From: Alphaproteobacteria bacterium
GTDB taxonomy: Bacteria; Pseudomonadota; Alphaproteobacteria; Micropepsales; Micropepsaceae
Direction: 5' to 3'
DNA: 64,000 bases
NCBI GenBank assembly: GCA_016124385.1
Contig: WGNU01000005.1
Span: forward strand, 372,001-436,000
Positions 36,604 through 46,409 of this stretch are shown one piece after another; positions within the stretch are counted from its first letter, which is position 1; each line of letters begins with the position of its first letter. The position numbers and the translations under genes were made by a program. Under the pieces are notes generated by a model, which saw only the letters and a list, made by a program, of their open reading frames with translations, was not told the DNA's origin and did not search any database.

Positions 36604-37383
36604 TTAGTGGTGATCGCCGTGTAGATGGATTGCGTCGTTGAGATAGATGCAGGTCAGCACAGCGAAGACATAGGCCTGCAAGAACGCGATGAGAAACTCG
36701 AGCGCGGTGACCGCGGTGATCGCGAGCAGGGGCGCGATGCCAACGACCGAGAGCGCACCGCCCGCGCCGAACAGCATGACGACGAAACCGCCGAAGACTT
36801 TGAGCATCGTGTGCCCGGCGAGCATGTTCGCGAACAACCGGACCGAGAGGCTGATCGGGCGCGACAGGAACGAGATGATCTCGATGACGACGATAAGTGG
36901 CAGAAGGAAGACCGGCACGCCCGCCGGCACGAACAGGCCAAGAAACCCGATGCCGTGCCGCGCGAAGCCGATCAGCAGCACGCCGATGAAGACCATCATG
37001 GCGAGCGCGAATGTCACGATGATGTGGCTCGTCACCGTGAACGAGCCCGGGATCATGCCCAGCACGTTGCAGAAAAGCACGAAGATGAAGAGCGTGAAGA
37101 CGAACGGGAAATACTGCATGCCCTCTGTGCCGATGGTCGATCGCACCATGCCGGCGATGAATTCGTAGGAGAGCTCGGCCAGCGATTGCATCCGGCTCGG
37201 CACCATGCGCCGTCCGCCCATCGCAAGCGTGAGGAAGAGCGACGCGCCGATGACCGCGATTGCCATCCAGAGCGAGGAATTGGTGAAGGAGAGGTCGAGC
37301 GTGCCGACATGGAGCGGCACGAGCGTCTCGATCTTGAACTGGTGCATCGGGTCGATGCCCGACGCCAGCATTTCAAACCGCAT
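36604..37383 (-). CDS. atpB: ATP synthase F0 subunit a
   Basis: This 259-residue membrane protein forms the proton half-channels. It contains the essential arginine in ISLSVRLFANMLAGHTMLK and the C-terminal helix ending LTCIYLNDAIHLHGDHH. Start MRFEMLASGIDPMHQFKIE at 37383. It follows atpI by 21 bp. The operon order atpI-atpB-atpE-b'-b with F1 genes elsewhere is the alphaproteobacterial form. Confidence 0.95.
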   Translation of the reverse strand: MRFEMLASGIDPMHQFKIETLVPLHVGTLDLSFTNSSLWMAIAVIGASLFLTLAMGGRRMVPSRMQSLAELSYEFIAGMVRSTIGTEGMQYFPFVFTLFIFVLFCNVLGMIPGSFTVTSHIIVTFALAMMVFIGVLLIGFARHGIGFLGLFVPAGVPVFLLPLIVVIEIISFLSRPISLSVRLFANMLAGHTMLKVFGGFVVMLFGAGGALSVVGIAPLLAITAVTALEFLIAFLQAYVFAVLTCIYLNDAIHLHGDHH

Positions 37384-37404
37384 GGAAAGCGACCCCTCGC
37401 AAGC

Positions 37405-37719
37405 CTAGTCGGAGCGGGGGGCGTTCTGTTCGTTCATCTCGCGCGCGGCACGCAGCACGTTGAAAAACCCTGCTGCAACGCCAAGTGCGAAAAAGATGAG
37501 CAGAAAAGCTGGCCCCGTTTCGAGCCACGCATCGAGGATGTACCCAAGGCCGCCGCCGACCACGACCGCCGCGATAAGCTCGGTCGACAATCGAAACGCC
37601 GCGCCGAGGGCCGATCGCCCCTGCGTGGGACCTTCGGGTTGATGCCGCCGCCGCGCCGTCTCGATCCGGTGTTCGAGCGTATCGAGCGTGGAGGAAGGCC
37701 GTTCGTTGCGATCGGACAT
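37405..37719 (-). CDS. atpI: ATP synthase protein I
   Basis: AtpI helps assemble the c-ring. The 104-residue product has a charged N-terminal 40 residues and two hydrophobic helices (STELIAAVVVGGGLGYILDAW and the following LLIFFALGVAAGFFNVL), matching the AtpI/AtpR pattern of alphaproteobacteria. It is the first gene of the F0 operon. The promoter is expected in the 211-bp stretch up to 37930, where I see no clear motif. Confidence 0.88.
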   Translation of the reverse strand: MSDRNERPSSTLDTLEHRIETARRRHQPEGPTQGRSALGAAFRLSTELIAAVVVGGGLGYILDAWLETGPAFLLIFFALGVAAGFFNVLRAAREMNEQNAPRSD

Positions 37720-37930
37720 CCTGCACTCTTGCGCGCAAGCACCAAGCCGATCAAGGGCGCAAATCGCACGCCATCAGCCTGAAAGCCGCGCGGACCATAG
37801 AGAGCGCACCCGCCCCCGTCAAGCACATGCGAATGCCAGCTAAGCATTTGATTTGAAGACGAAAAGCAACGGAATTGACAATCCGCCGCAGGGCGCGTTT
37901 CGCAATTGCGGAAAAGCCCGCAAGGCGCTG

Positions 37931-38629
37931 CTAGCCGGCGCGGACGATCCCTCGTGTGAGCATCCGCGCGAGCGCCCGTGCGGTCTCTGGGATGTCGGGC
38001 ATCGCTTGGCTGCTGGCGCGGCGCAGCGCCATGCCGTCGAGCAGCGCCGACCACAGAATGAAGAAATCGCCGGGCGGGATCTGGGGGTCGAGCATGCCCC
38101 GCGACTGCGCGAACGTAATGAAAGCGAGCGAGCGCTGCGCGATCCTCGCCTCGACGATCGCGACGAGATCCGCCTTCACCCCGCGCGGCGCGAGCGTGAA
38201 GAAATCGATATAGATGCGCCGCCAGCGTCGGTCGCTCGCGTGGCGCGCGAGCTGGACCGCGAGAAATTTCTCGATCGCGATCTGCGGATCGCGCGTCTCG
38301 GCTCCGATGAGGCGCAGCGCCTCCTCGGTCACATCCAGATCCTCTTCGAGCCGCTGTTCCATGATCGCGGCGAAAAGCGTCTCCTTGTTGCGGAATTGGC
38401 GGCGGATCGCGCCCGCATCCAGCCGTGCGCGCTCTGCGATGTCGCCGATCGTCGTCTTCTCGAAGCCTTTCGTGTTGAAGACGGCGCGCGAGGCGGCGAG
38501 TACGCGGTCTCTTTCCCGCGGCGTGAGGGGATGGGGCGGCGCAGGCCGTACGTTTCCTCGCGATGCGGGTGCTTTGCGTCGCGCCGGCGGCTTCGTCGAA
38601 CGAGCGGGCGCTTTCGCTGGCCGTTTCAT
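37931..38629 (-). CDS. TetR/AcrR family transcriptional regulator
   Basis: This 232-residue regulator has a Lys/Pro/Ala-rich N-terminal 40 residues, then the TetR helix-turn-helix: VLAASRAVFNTKGFEKTTIGDIAERARLDAGAIRRQF. The C-terminal ligand domain resembles the TetR C-terminal families that sense small hydrophobic molecules. The ligand and target are unknown. The frame is open to 38680, but the ATG at 38629 (MKRPAKAPARS) is a natural start. It stands alone between the F0 operon and smc. Confidence 0.88.
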   Translation of the reverse strand: MKRPAKAPARSTKPPARRKAPASRGNVRPAPPHPLTPRERDRVLAASRAVFNTKGFEKTTIGDIAERARLDAGAIRRQFRNKETLFAAIMEQRLEEDLDVTEEALRLIGAETRDPQIAIEKFLAVQLARHASDRRWRRIYIDFFTLAPRGVKADLVAIVEARIAQRSLAFITFAQSRGMLDPQIPPGDFFILWSALLDGMALRRASSQAMPDIPETARALARMLTRGIVRAG

Positions 38630-38696
38630 GGGCAACGGTTCCCCTTGTGGTCGTGCCGGAGCATGCGGCGGGTGCCGCACGCGCGCAATGACCTCC

Positions 38697-41600
38697 CTAT
38701 TCGGCGGCGAGAACGCGTTCAGCGCCTTCCAGATCGACCGAGACGAGCTGGGAAACGCCGCGCTCCGCCATCGTGACGCCGAACAGGCGGTGCATCCGCG
38801 ACATTGTCAGGGCGTGGTGCGTGATGATGAGGAAGCGCGTCTGGGTCGTCGCGGCCATTTCCTCCAAGAGCGAGCAGAACCGGTCGACATTGGCGTCATC
38901 GAGCGGCGCGTCGACTTCGTCGAGCACGCAGATCGGCGCGGGGTTCGAGAGGAACACCGCAAAGATGAGCGAGAGCGCCGTCAGTGCCTGCTCGCCCCCC
39001 GAAAGCAGCGAGATCGAGGCGGGCTTCTTGCCCGGCGGCCGCGCGAGGATCTCAAGGCCTGCTTCCAGCGGATCGTCCGATTCGACGAGCGTGAGTTCGG
39101 CTTCCCCGCCGCCGAAGAGGCTTGCGAACAGCCGCTTGAAGTGCCCGTTCACGATGTCGAAGGCGGCGAGCAGCCGCTCGCGCCCCTCGCGGTTGAGGCT
39201 CGAAATGCCGCCGCGCAATTTTGCGATCGCACCTTCGAGGTCGGACCGCTCCTGCACCATCGAATCGAGCCGCGCCTGCGCTTCCTGCGCTTCGTCCTCG
39301 GCCTGAAGATTGACGCCGCCAAGGCTCTCCCGGTCGCGCCGGAGCTTGTCGACGCGCGCTTCGATCTCCTCGATCGCGGGAAGCGGCGCGCCCACGGGAT
39401 GCTCGGCGCGGGCCAGAAGATCCTGCGGCGCGCAGTCGAGCTGTTCGTGCGCCTGGCGGGCGAATTCGGCAAGCCGCGCGCGCGCCCCGTCTAGCATCGC
39501 TTCGGCGCGCGCACGCGATTCGCGCAGCGCCGAGAGATCGTGCGAGGCCTGCTTGGCGGCGCGGTCGGCTTCGGTGAGGCGGTTCTCGGCTTCCGCGAGC
39601 GCATCCGCCGCCGCGCGGCGCGCCGCTTCCGCCGTGTCGATCGCATCCATCAAACGCGCGCGCGCCTCCGCGATCCGCGCCGGCTCCTCGGCAAGGCGCG
39701 CGGCTTCCGCCTCGTCCTGCGCCAGACGCTCGAGCAATTGCTCGCTTTGGTTTTCGGCGCTCGCGGCCCGGTTCGTCCAATCCTCCCGCTCGCGCAGGAT
39801 CGTCAGGCGCCGCTCGCCGCGCAGCGCGTCTTCACGGCGCAGGCCCTCGAGCGCGGCCCGCGCATCGCTCAAGGCCGCGCGCAGCGTGCCGACCGTCTGC
39901 TTCTGCTCCGCCTGCCGCGCGAGCAGATCACCGCCGTCGCCGAGATCGCGCAGCGCCGCCTCGGCCTGGGCTTGTTCTGCGAGCGCGTCGCGGTGCGCGG
40001 CGTGCCGCCGCGCGAGCGTGTCTTCGAGCGCCTGAAGCCGGGACGAGGCCTGCGCCGCTTCGCGCTCGAGCCGCTGCAGCGTCTCGCGGGCGCGCTGTGC
40101 ATCGGTTTCGGCGACGCGGATTGCCTGCCGCGCGGCAGCATCGGCATCGCGCGCCGCGCGGGCGCTCGCCTGCGCCTCGCTCAGTGCCTCGCGCGCGGCC
40201 TTGACTTGCGCATCGCCGGCGATCAGCTCGCGCTCGAGTTCGCGCAGTCGGTTGCGTTGCGAGAGCCGGATCGCGGCCGCCGTCGGCGCATCGGCCGCCG
40301 CCGTAAAGCCGTCCCAGCGCCACACGCCACCATCGAGCGAGACGAGCGCCTGACCGGCCTTGAGCGCGGGCTGCAGCCGCATTCCGTCTTCGGGTTGAAT
40401 GACACCGATTTGCGCGAGCCGGCGCGCGAGGGCGGGCGGCGCCTCGACCACGTCGCCCAGCGCCATCACGCCTTCGGGCAGAAGGGGCGCGGTCGGATCT
40501 TCGGGCAGCGCGCGCCAATGGATGGGTGCCGCCTCATCGAGCGGGGCAACCAGATCGTCGCCCAGCGCGGCCCCGAGCGCGGCTTCATAGCCGGGCGCAA
40601 CGCGCACCTGATCGATGAGCGGCGGGAAGAGATCGGGCGTGCTCGCGCGCAGCAATTTCTCGATCGTCTGCGCCTCGGCGCGCAGCCGCTCGAAATGACG
40701 CTCCAAGGGTGCGAGCGCCTCGCGGCAGGCATCTTCCTGCGACTGCGCGGTCGCGCGCGCGGTCTCCAGCGCGATCTGCGCCGAGCGGGCCGAATCGAGC
40801 CCGGCCTCCGCCACGCGCGATTCGGCCTGCGCGGCCGTAATGTCGGGCAGCGCCGAAAGAAGGGCCTGCGACTGGCTGACCTCGGCCTCGCTGCTCGCGA
40901 TCTCGGCGGCGAGCTTAGCGACGCGCGCGGTCGCCGCCTCGATCTGCTGCTCGAACGCGCGGCGCTGCGCGCTGTGCGCGGCCGCGTCGTGCGACACCTG
41001 ATCGAGCAGCGCTTCGCCCTCGCTGAGCGCTGTATCGCATTCGCGAACCTGAGCCTCGGCAGCAGCCGCGCGATCGCCAGCCGCTTCGGCGGCACGTGCC
41101 AGGGCGTCTTCCTCCTCGGCGAGCCGCGTCACCATCGCGCGCGCGTCTTCCACCTGACGCCGCTCGCGCGCGAGATCGCTCTGCCATTGAACGATGCGGG
41201 CCTGAAGCCGCGCCGCGTCCTCGCGCGCCTTGGCTTCCTCGCGGTCGAGCCCCTCGCGCTCATGCGTGAGACGCTGGAGCGCGGCCGCTTTCTCCGCCTC
41301 GGCGTGACGCAGCGGCACGAGCGCCTCGGCGGCATCGGCTTGCGCCCGCGACCATTGGCTGGCCGCCTCCGCAGCGCTCGCGCAATCGCCTTCGAGCGTT
41401 GCGAGCGCGGCTTCGCTCGCCGAAACGTTCTCGGCGCTCGCCGTCCATCGCAGGTGATGGGCGAGGGCTTCCGCCTTGCCGAGCGTGACGGTAATCGATT
41501 TGTAGCGCTGCGCCTGGCGGGCCTGGCGCTTGAGAAGCGTCAGTTGCGCTTCGAGCTCCTGCAGCACGTCGCTGAGGCGCTGCAGATTCGTCTCGGCCGC

Positions 41601-42155
41601 GCGCAGCCGCAACTCGGCCTCGTGCCGGCGCGAGTGAAGCCCGCTGATGCCGGCGGCCTCTTCCAGGATCGTCCGCCGCTGGATGGGCTTGGCGTTGATG
41701 ATCTGGGAGATCTGGCCCTGCCGTACGAGCGCGGCGGAATGCGCGCCGGTCGAGGCATCCGCGAACAGCAATTGCACGTCGCGCTGGCGCACGTCGCGCC
41801 CGTTCACGCGGTAGAGCGATCCGGCCTCCCGCTCGATGCGCCGCGAGACCTCCAGCACGTCGCTCTCGTTGAATGCGGCCGGGGCCCGCCGCTTGGCGTT
41901 GTCGATCGTGAGCACGACCTCCGCCATGTTCCGGCGCGGGCGCGCGCTCGTTCCTGCGAAGATCACGTCTTCCATTTCGCCGCCGCGCAGCGATTTGGCG
42001 CTGGCCTCGCCCATCACCCAGCGGAGCGCCTCGAGCAAGTTCGACTTGCCGCACCCGTTCGGCCCGACGACGCCGGTGAGGCCCGTCTCGATCCGCAACT
42101 CCGTCGGCTCGACGAAGGATTTAAAGCCCGAAAGGCGGAGGCGCGTGATCTGCAA
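38697..42155 (-). CDS. smc: Chromosome segregation protein SMC
   Basis: SMC is the ring-forming ATPase of the bacterial condensin. The 1152-residue protein has Walker A GPNGCGKS at residues 31-38, long coiled-coil arms rich in Ala/Glu/Arg, a hinge near the middle (LFPPLIDQVRVAPGYEAALGAALG), and near the C-terminus the signature LSGGEQALTALSLIFAVF followed by Walker B CVLDEVDAPLDD. All ATPase motifs are present. The partners ScpA and ScpB are not in the window. It follows the thioredoxin gene by 13 bp on the same strand. Confidence 0.96.
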   Translation of the reverse strand: MQITRLRLSGFKSFVEPTELRIETGLTGVVGPNGCGKSNLLEALRWVMGEASAKSLRGGEMEDVIFAGTSARPRRNMAEVVLTIDNAKRRAPAAFNESDVLEVSRRIEREAGSLYRVNGRDVRQRDVQLLFADASTGAHSAALVRQGQISQIINAKPIQRRTILEEAAGISGLHSRRHEAELRLRAAETNLQRLSDVLQELEAQLTLLKRQARQAQRYKSITVTLGKAEALAHHLRWTASAENVSASEAALATLEGDCASAAEAASQWSRAQADAAEALVPLRHAEAEKAAALQRLTHEREGLDREEAKAREDAARLQARIVQWQSDLARERRQVEDARAMVTRLAEEEDALARAAEAAGDRAAAAEAQVRECDTALSEGEALLDQVSHDAAAHSAQRRAFEQQIEAATARVAKLAAEIASSEAEVSQSQALLSALPDITAAQAESRVAEAGLDSARSAQIALETARATAQSQEDACREALAPLERHFERLRAEAQTIEKLLRASTPDLFPPLIDQVRVAPGYEAALGAALGDDLVAPLDEAAPIHWRALPEDPTAPLLPEGVMALGDVVEAPPALARRLAQIGVIQPEDGMRLQPALKAGQALVSLDGGVWRWDGFTAAADAPTAAAIRLSQRNRLRELERELIAGDAQVKAAREALSEAQASARAARDADAAARQAIRVAETDAQRARETLQRLEREAAQASSRLQALEDTLARRHAAHRDALAEQAQAEAALRDLGDGGDLLARQAEQKQTVGTLRAALSDARAALEGLRREDALRGERRLTILREREDWTNRAASAENQSEQLLERLAQDEAEAARLAEEPARIAEARARLMDAIDTAEAARRAAADALAEAENRLTEADRAAKQASHDLSALRESRARAEAMLDGARARLAEFARQAHEQLDCAPQDLLARAEHPVGAPLPAIEEIEARVDKLRRDRESLGGVNLQAEDEAQEAQARLDSMVQERSDLEGAIAKLRGGISSLNREGRERLLAAFDIVNGHFKRLFASLFGGGEAELTLVESDDPLEAGLEILARPPGKKPASISLLSGGEQALTALSLIFAVFLSNPAPICVLDEVDAPLDDANVDRFCSLLEEMAATTQTRFLIITHHALTMSRMHRLFGVTMAERGVSQLVSVDLEGAERVLAAE

Positions 42156-42168
42156 GGCGAGTCGGTCT

Positions 42169-42831
42169 CTAGTTCGGGGCGTCCGCCTCCGGCAGCATCG
42201 ATTTGAAGAGTTCCTCGAACTCGCTAAACGAATGCTCGCCGCTGACGATCTGACCGTTGATCACGAAGGTCGGGGTTGCGCTCACCCTATAAAGGCTCTG
42301 CGCGTCGGCGACGATCGCGTTGATGCGGTCGATCTCAACACGATTCTTAAGGCAGGTTTCAACCTGTTCGCGTGAGAGCCCCGCGCGCCGCGAGATTTCG
42401 ATGAGTCCCGTTCTGGGATCAGGCACGAAAGCCCACGTGGACTGATTCTCGAACAGCAGGCCAACAAAGCGGAAATACTGGTCGCGCGGCAGACAGCGCG
42501 CGACGACCGAGCCCGCCATTGCGACATCGTCCAGCGGATATTCGCGGAAAACGAACTTCACGAGGCCCGCCTCAATGTAGTTTTTCTTGATCGAGGGGAA
42601 AACGGTCTGGTGGAACCGCGAGCAATGTCCGCAGGTCATTGAGGCATATTCGATCATCGTGATCGGCGCGTCGTCCTTGCCAAGGATCATGTCGTCGTCG
42701 CGCAATGTCATGGGCAGCTTGGGCGCTCCATCCGAGGAATCGCTTGGCGCGAAGAGGAAGAAAACGAGCGCGAGAACGACCGCGACGATGGCCGTGCCGG
42801 CTGCAATGATAGTGAGTTCGGGACGGGGCAT
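42169..42831 (-). CDS. DsbA-family thioredoxin-domain oxidoreductase, membrane-anchored
   Basis: This 220-residue protein has an N-terminal membrane helix (about residues 7-28) and a DsbA/DsbG-like thioredoxin domain with the active site C67-G-H-C70 in YASMTCGHCSRFH, the cis-proline region VSATPTFVINGQ and a helical insertion. It should act on periplasmic disulfides. In Hyphomicrobiales such a gene often stands just upstream of smc and behind a DUF721 gene, as here. Confidence 0.9.
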   Translation of the reverse strand: MPRPELTIIAAGTAIVAVVLALVFFLFAPSDSSDGAPKLPMTLRDDDMILGKDDAPITMIEYASMTCGHCSRFHQTVFPSIKKNYIEAGLVKFVFREYPLDDVAMAGSVVARCLPRDQYFRFVGLLFENQSTWAFVPDPRTGLIEISRRAGLSREQVETCLKNRVEIDRINAIVADAQSLYRVSATPTFVINGQIVSGEHSFSEFEELFKSMLPEADAPN

Positions 42832-42908
42832 GGGCGCGCGCTACCTCGGGGGCCGGGAAAAGACTGGCGGACCATAAGGAGACCTGCCGATTTGCTCAAT
42901 CCCGCGCG

Positions 42909-43406
42909 TCACCCCCCGCGGCGCGGCGCGTTGGCGCGCGCGGCAAGGCGGGTCCCGATCGCGCGCAGGCGGTCGCGCAATTCCGGATCCTTGACGCGGG
43001 CCACGCCGTCCTCGATCGCGGCGCGCGTCTGCGGTGCGACCGGGCGGTTGACGGGCGCGGGCTCGGGCGCCGGCCGCGCGAGCCTCGTCTGCACAAGCTT
43101 TAGCCGATCGATAGGAACGCCGCCCAGATAGGCATTCACGCGGCTGAGGATCTCGGGCGCCAGATGCTGCAGCTTCAGCGCCGCCGCCCCGTCGACCTGG
43201 ATGACGAAGGTCGATCCGTCCGGCCCGCGGATGATTCGCCCGGGCCGCGATTGGCGCGCGAGTTGCGGCCCGATGATGCGCGGCCACTGTGTGATCAATT
43301 CGAGCGAAGGAAAACCGTGCCTCGCGAGCGCCTTTTCCGCTGCCTTCGGCAGGATCCGTGACAGCCGCGAGAGCCCGCGCGTGCGCCGGGCCGGTATCTC
43401 AGCCAT
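42909..43406 (-). CDS. DUF721 protein, DciA-like
   Basis: DciA-type DUF721 proteins load the replicative helicase in bacteria that lack DnaC. This 165-residue product has the DUF721 core LITQWPRIIGPQLARQSRPGRII and DGSTFVIQVDGAAALKLQHLAPEILSRVNAYLG, followed by a proline/arginine-rich tail. Assignment as the helicase loader is an inference from the family. The ATG at 43406 (MAEIPARRTRG) is preferred to 43436. It diverges from mutY with 68 bp between. Confidence 0.85.
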   Translation of the reverse strand: MAEIPARRTRGLSRLSRILPKAAEKALARHGFPSLELITQWPRIIGPQLARQSRPGRIIRGPDGSTFVIQVDGAAALKLQHLAPEILSRVNAYLGGVPIDRLKLVQTRLARPAPEPAPVNRPVAPQTRAAIEDGVARVKDPELRDRLRAIGTRLAARANAPRRGG

Positions 43407-43474
43407 GCCTTGCCTTGCTCCGGGCATGCCGCTCATCCCTTGACGGCGCGCCGTGCGCCGCGATGGGGTAAGCC

Positions 43475-44548
43475 ATGTCGATTGAGTCTGACCGTACCGC
43501 GCCCCTCCCGCAAGCCTCTCCGGCGAGCGAGCTGCTCGCCTGGTACGAACGCCATCGCCGCGTCCTGCCCTGGCGCCAGCGGCGCGGCCGGCCGGACCCT
43601 TACAAGGTCTGGCTCTCGGAAATCATGCTGCAGCAGACGACCGTCAAGACGGTGCTGCCCTATTTCGCCGATTTCCTGGCGCGCTGGCCGCGCGTCGCCG
43701 ATCTGGCGGCCGCCGATCGCGACGACGTGCTGCGCGCCTGGGCGGGGCTTGGCTATTACGCGCGGGCGCGCAATCTCCATGCCTGCGCGCAGGCCGTCAT
43801 GCGCGAGCATGGCGGAAAATTTCCATCGAGCGAAGCCGGCCTGCGTACGCTGCCGGGCATCGGCGTCTATACCGCCGCCGCGATTGCCGCGATCGCATTC
43901 GGCGAGCGGACGGCGCCGGTCGATGGCAATATCGAGCGCGTGATAGCAAGGCTCGCCGCTATCGAGACGCCGCTGCCCGCCGCCAAGGACGACATCCGCG
44001 AGACGATGCGCCCGCTGGTGCCCGAGGATCGCCCCGGCGATTTCGCGCAGGCCCTGATGGATCTGGGCGCGATGATCTGTACACCGAAGAAGCCGGCTTG
44101 CGGGCTCTGCCCGTGGGAGGTGCGCTGCGCCGCCCGCGCCGCCGGGATCGCCGAGACCCTGCCGAGAAAGGCTGGCAAGCGCGCCCCCGGAACGCGCTTC
44201 GCCATCGCCTATGTGCTGGAGGATGAAACGGGCGCGGTGCTGCTGCGCCGCCGGCCGGACAAGGGGCTGCTGGGCGGCATGCTCGAGGTCCCCTCGAGCG
44301 ACTGGTCGGAGAAGCCGCCGTCCGCCCGCGCCGCGCCGCCGGCGGACCTAAAGGCGTTCAAATGGAAGCGGCTCGACGGGACGGTCGCCCACACCTTCAC
44401 GCATTTTCGCCTGGAGCTGATCGTCGCGCACGCGCTATGCGGCAAGGCCAAAAGGCCCGAGGGGATTTGGACCGCACGCGCGGCGCTGCGCGGCGAGGCG
44501 CTGCCGACCCTGATGCGCAAGATCCTCGCCCACGCGCTGGAGCGCTAG
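43475..44548 (+). CDS. mutY: A/G-specific adenine glycosylase
   Basis: MutY removes adenine mispaired with 8-oxoguanine. The 357-residue product has the catalytic glutamate in WLSEIMLQQTTVKTV, the helix-hairpin-helix LPGIGVYTAAAIAAIAF, the aspartate in PVDGNIERV, a four-cysteine iron-sulfur loop (CTPKKPACGLCPWEVRC) and a C-terminal NUDIX-like domain that reads 8-oxoG. It is convergent with ccrM: their stops are separated by one base. Confidence 0.95.
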   Translation: MSIESDRTAPLPQASPASELLAWYERHRRVLPWRQRRGRPDPYKVWLSEIMLQQTTVKTVLPYFADFLARWPRVADLAAADRDDVLRAWAGLGYYARARNLHACAQAVMREHGGKFPSSEAGLRTLPGIGVYTAAAIAAIAFGERTAPVDGNIERVIARLAAIETPLPAAKDDIRETMRPLVPEDRPGDFAQALMDLGAMICTPKKPACGLCPWEVRCAARAAGIAETLPRKAGKRAPGTRFAIAYVLEDETGAVLLRRRPDKGLLGGMLEVPSSDWSEKPPSARAAPPADLKAFKWKRLDGTVAHTFTHFRLELIVAHALCGKAKRPEGIWTARAALRGEALPTLMRKILAHALER

Positions 44549-44549
44549 G

Positions 44550-45707
<1,158 letters not shown>

Positions 45708-45724
45708 CTAAGGGAGGCGATCCT

Positions 45725-45790
45725 GAGTCACGCTCGACTCGCCGTCAAGAGTCTCGTTGAATCATAGTGTTAACTTGAGTCCCGCGACTC
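45725..45790. promoter_or_regulatory. Cluster of six GANTC sites in the ccrM upstream region
   Basis: GANTC occurs at 45725 (GAGTC), 45736 (GACTC), 45749 (GAGTC), 45759 (GAATC), 45777 (GAGTC) and 45786 (GACTC), six sites within 66 bp. They lie 70-135 bp upstream of the ccrM start and run into the 3' end of rnhB. Each is a CcrM target, so the methylase probably controls its own promoter, as reported for Caulobacter. The same stretch has GTTAACTT, a weak CtrA half-site-like element. Confidence 0.75.
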
Positions 45791-46400
45791 CGCTCGCCCC
45801 CAGATTTTGTGTCAACAGCGATCGCACGGGCGCGAAGCTTCGCCGATGCTCCGGGCACGGACCATATTGGGCGAGCGCGGCGCGGTGCGAGGGGGATGGA
45901 TAGCCTTTATGGCCCTCGAAGCCGTATTGGGGATAGAGGTCGGCGAGCGCGACCATCAAGCGGTCCCGCGCGACCTTGGCGAGGATCGAGGCGGCGGCGA
46001 TTGAGGCCGAAAGCCCGTCCCCTTTGATGATTGCCTCGCCGGCACACGGAAGCGCGGGCAGGGCGTTGCCGTCGACGAGCACATGGGCTGGCGCGATGCT
46101 CAGTGAACGGACGGCCTCGCTCATTGCCTTTAGGCTGGCCTGACGAATATTGATACGGTCGATCTCCGCCGCGCTGACGATCGCCACGGCAAAGGCGATC
46201 GCGCGCTCGCGGATCGCCGCGTCCAGCGCCTCGCGCCGCGCGGGCGTGAGCTTCTTTGAATCGTTGAGCCCCTTGGGCGCGCGGCCGGGATCGAGAATGA
46301 CCGCGGCCGCGACGACCGGCCCCGCGAGGGGTCCGCGCCCGGCCTCATCGACGCCGGCGACCGGCCCCGCCGCGCGGGCTTCGAATCGGAAATCGACCAT
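45762..46400 (-). CDS. rnhB: Ribonuclease HII
   Basis: RNase HII cuts at ribonucleotides embedded in DNA. The 212-residue product has the [15 protein letters not shown] motif with D18 and E19, the aspartate in [10 protein letters not shown] and the later [26 protein letters not shown]. These are the family catalytic residues. It lies upstream of ccrM on the same strand; the GANTC cluster overlaps its last bases. It starts 9 bp after the radical SAM gene. Confidence 0.95.
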   Translation of the reverse strand: MVDFRFEARAAGPVAGVDEAGRGPLAGPVVAAAVILDPGRAPKGLNDSKKLTPARREALDAAIRERAIAFAVAIVSAAEIDRINIRQASLKAMSEAVRSLSIAPAHVLVDGNALPALPCAGEAIIKGDGLSASIAAASILAKVARDRLMVALADLYPQYGFEGHKGYPSPSHRAALAQYGPCPEHRRSFAPVRSLLTQNLGASGVAGLKLTL

Positions 46401-46409
46401 CCCCCATGG

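Noticed and set aside
37720..37930. Search for an RNA gene or promoter in the gap before the F0 operon
   Set aside because: No tRNA-like fold, strong hairpin or recognisable promoter was visible by eye.
39540..42206. An 888-codon open frame on the plus strand opposite smc
   Set aside because: It is antisense to the well-supported SMC gene, is Arg/Ala/Gly-rich and has no domain pattern. Long shadow frames are expected in DNA of this GC content.
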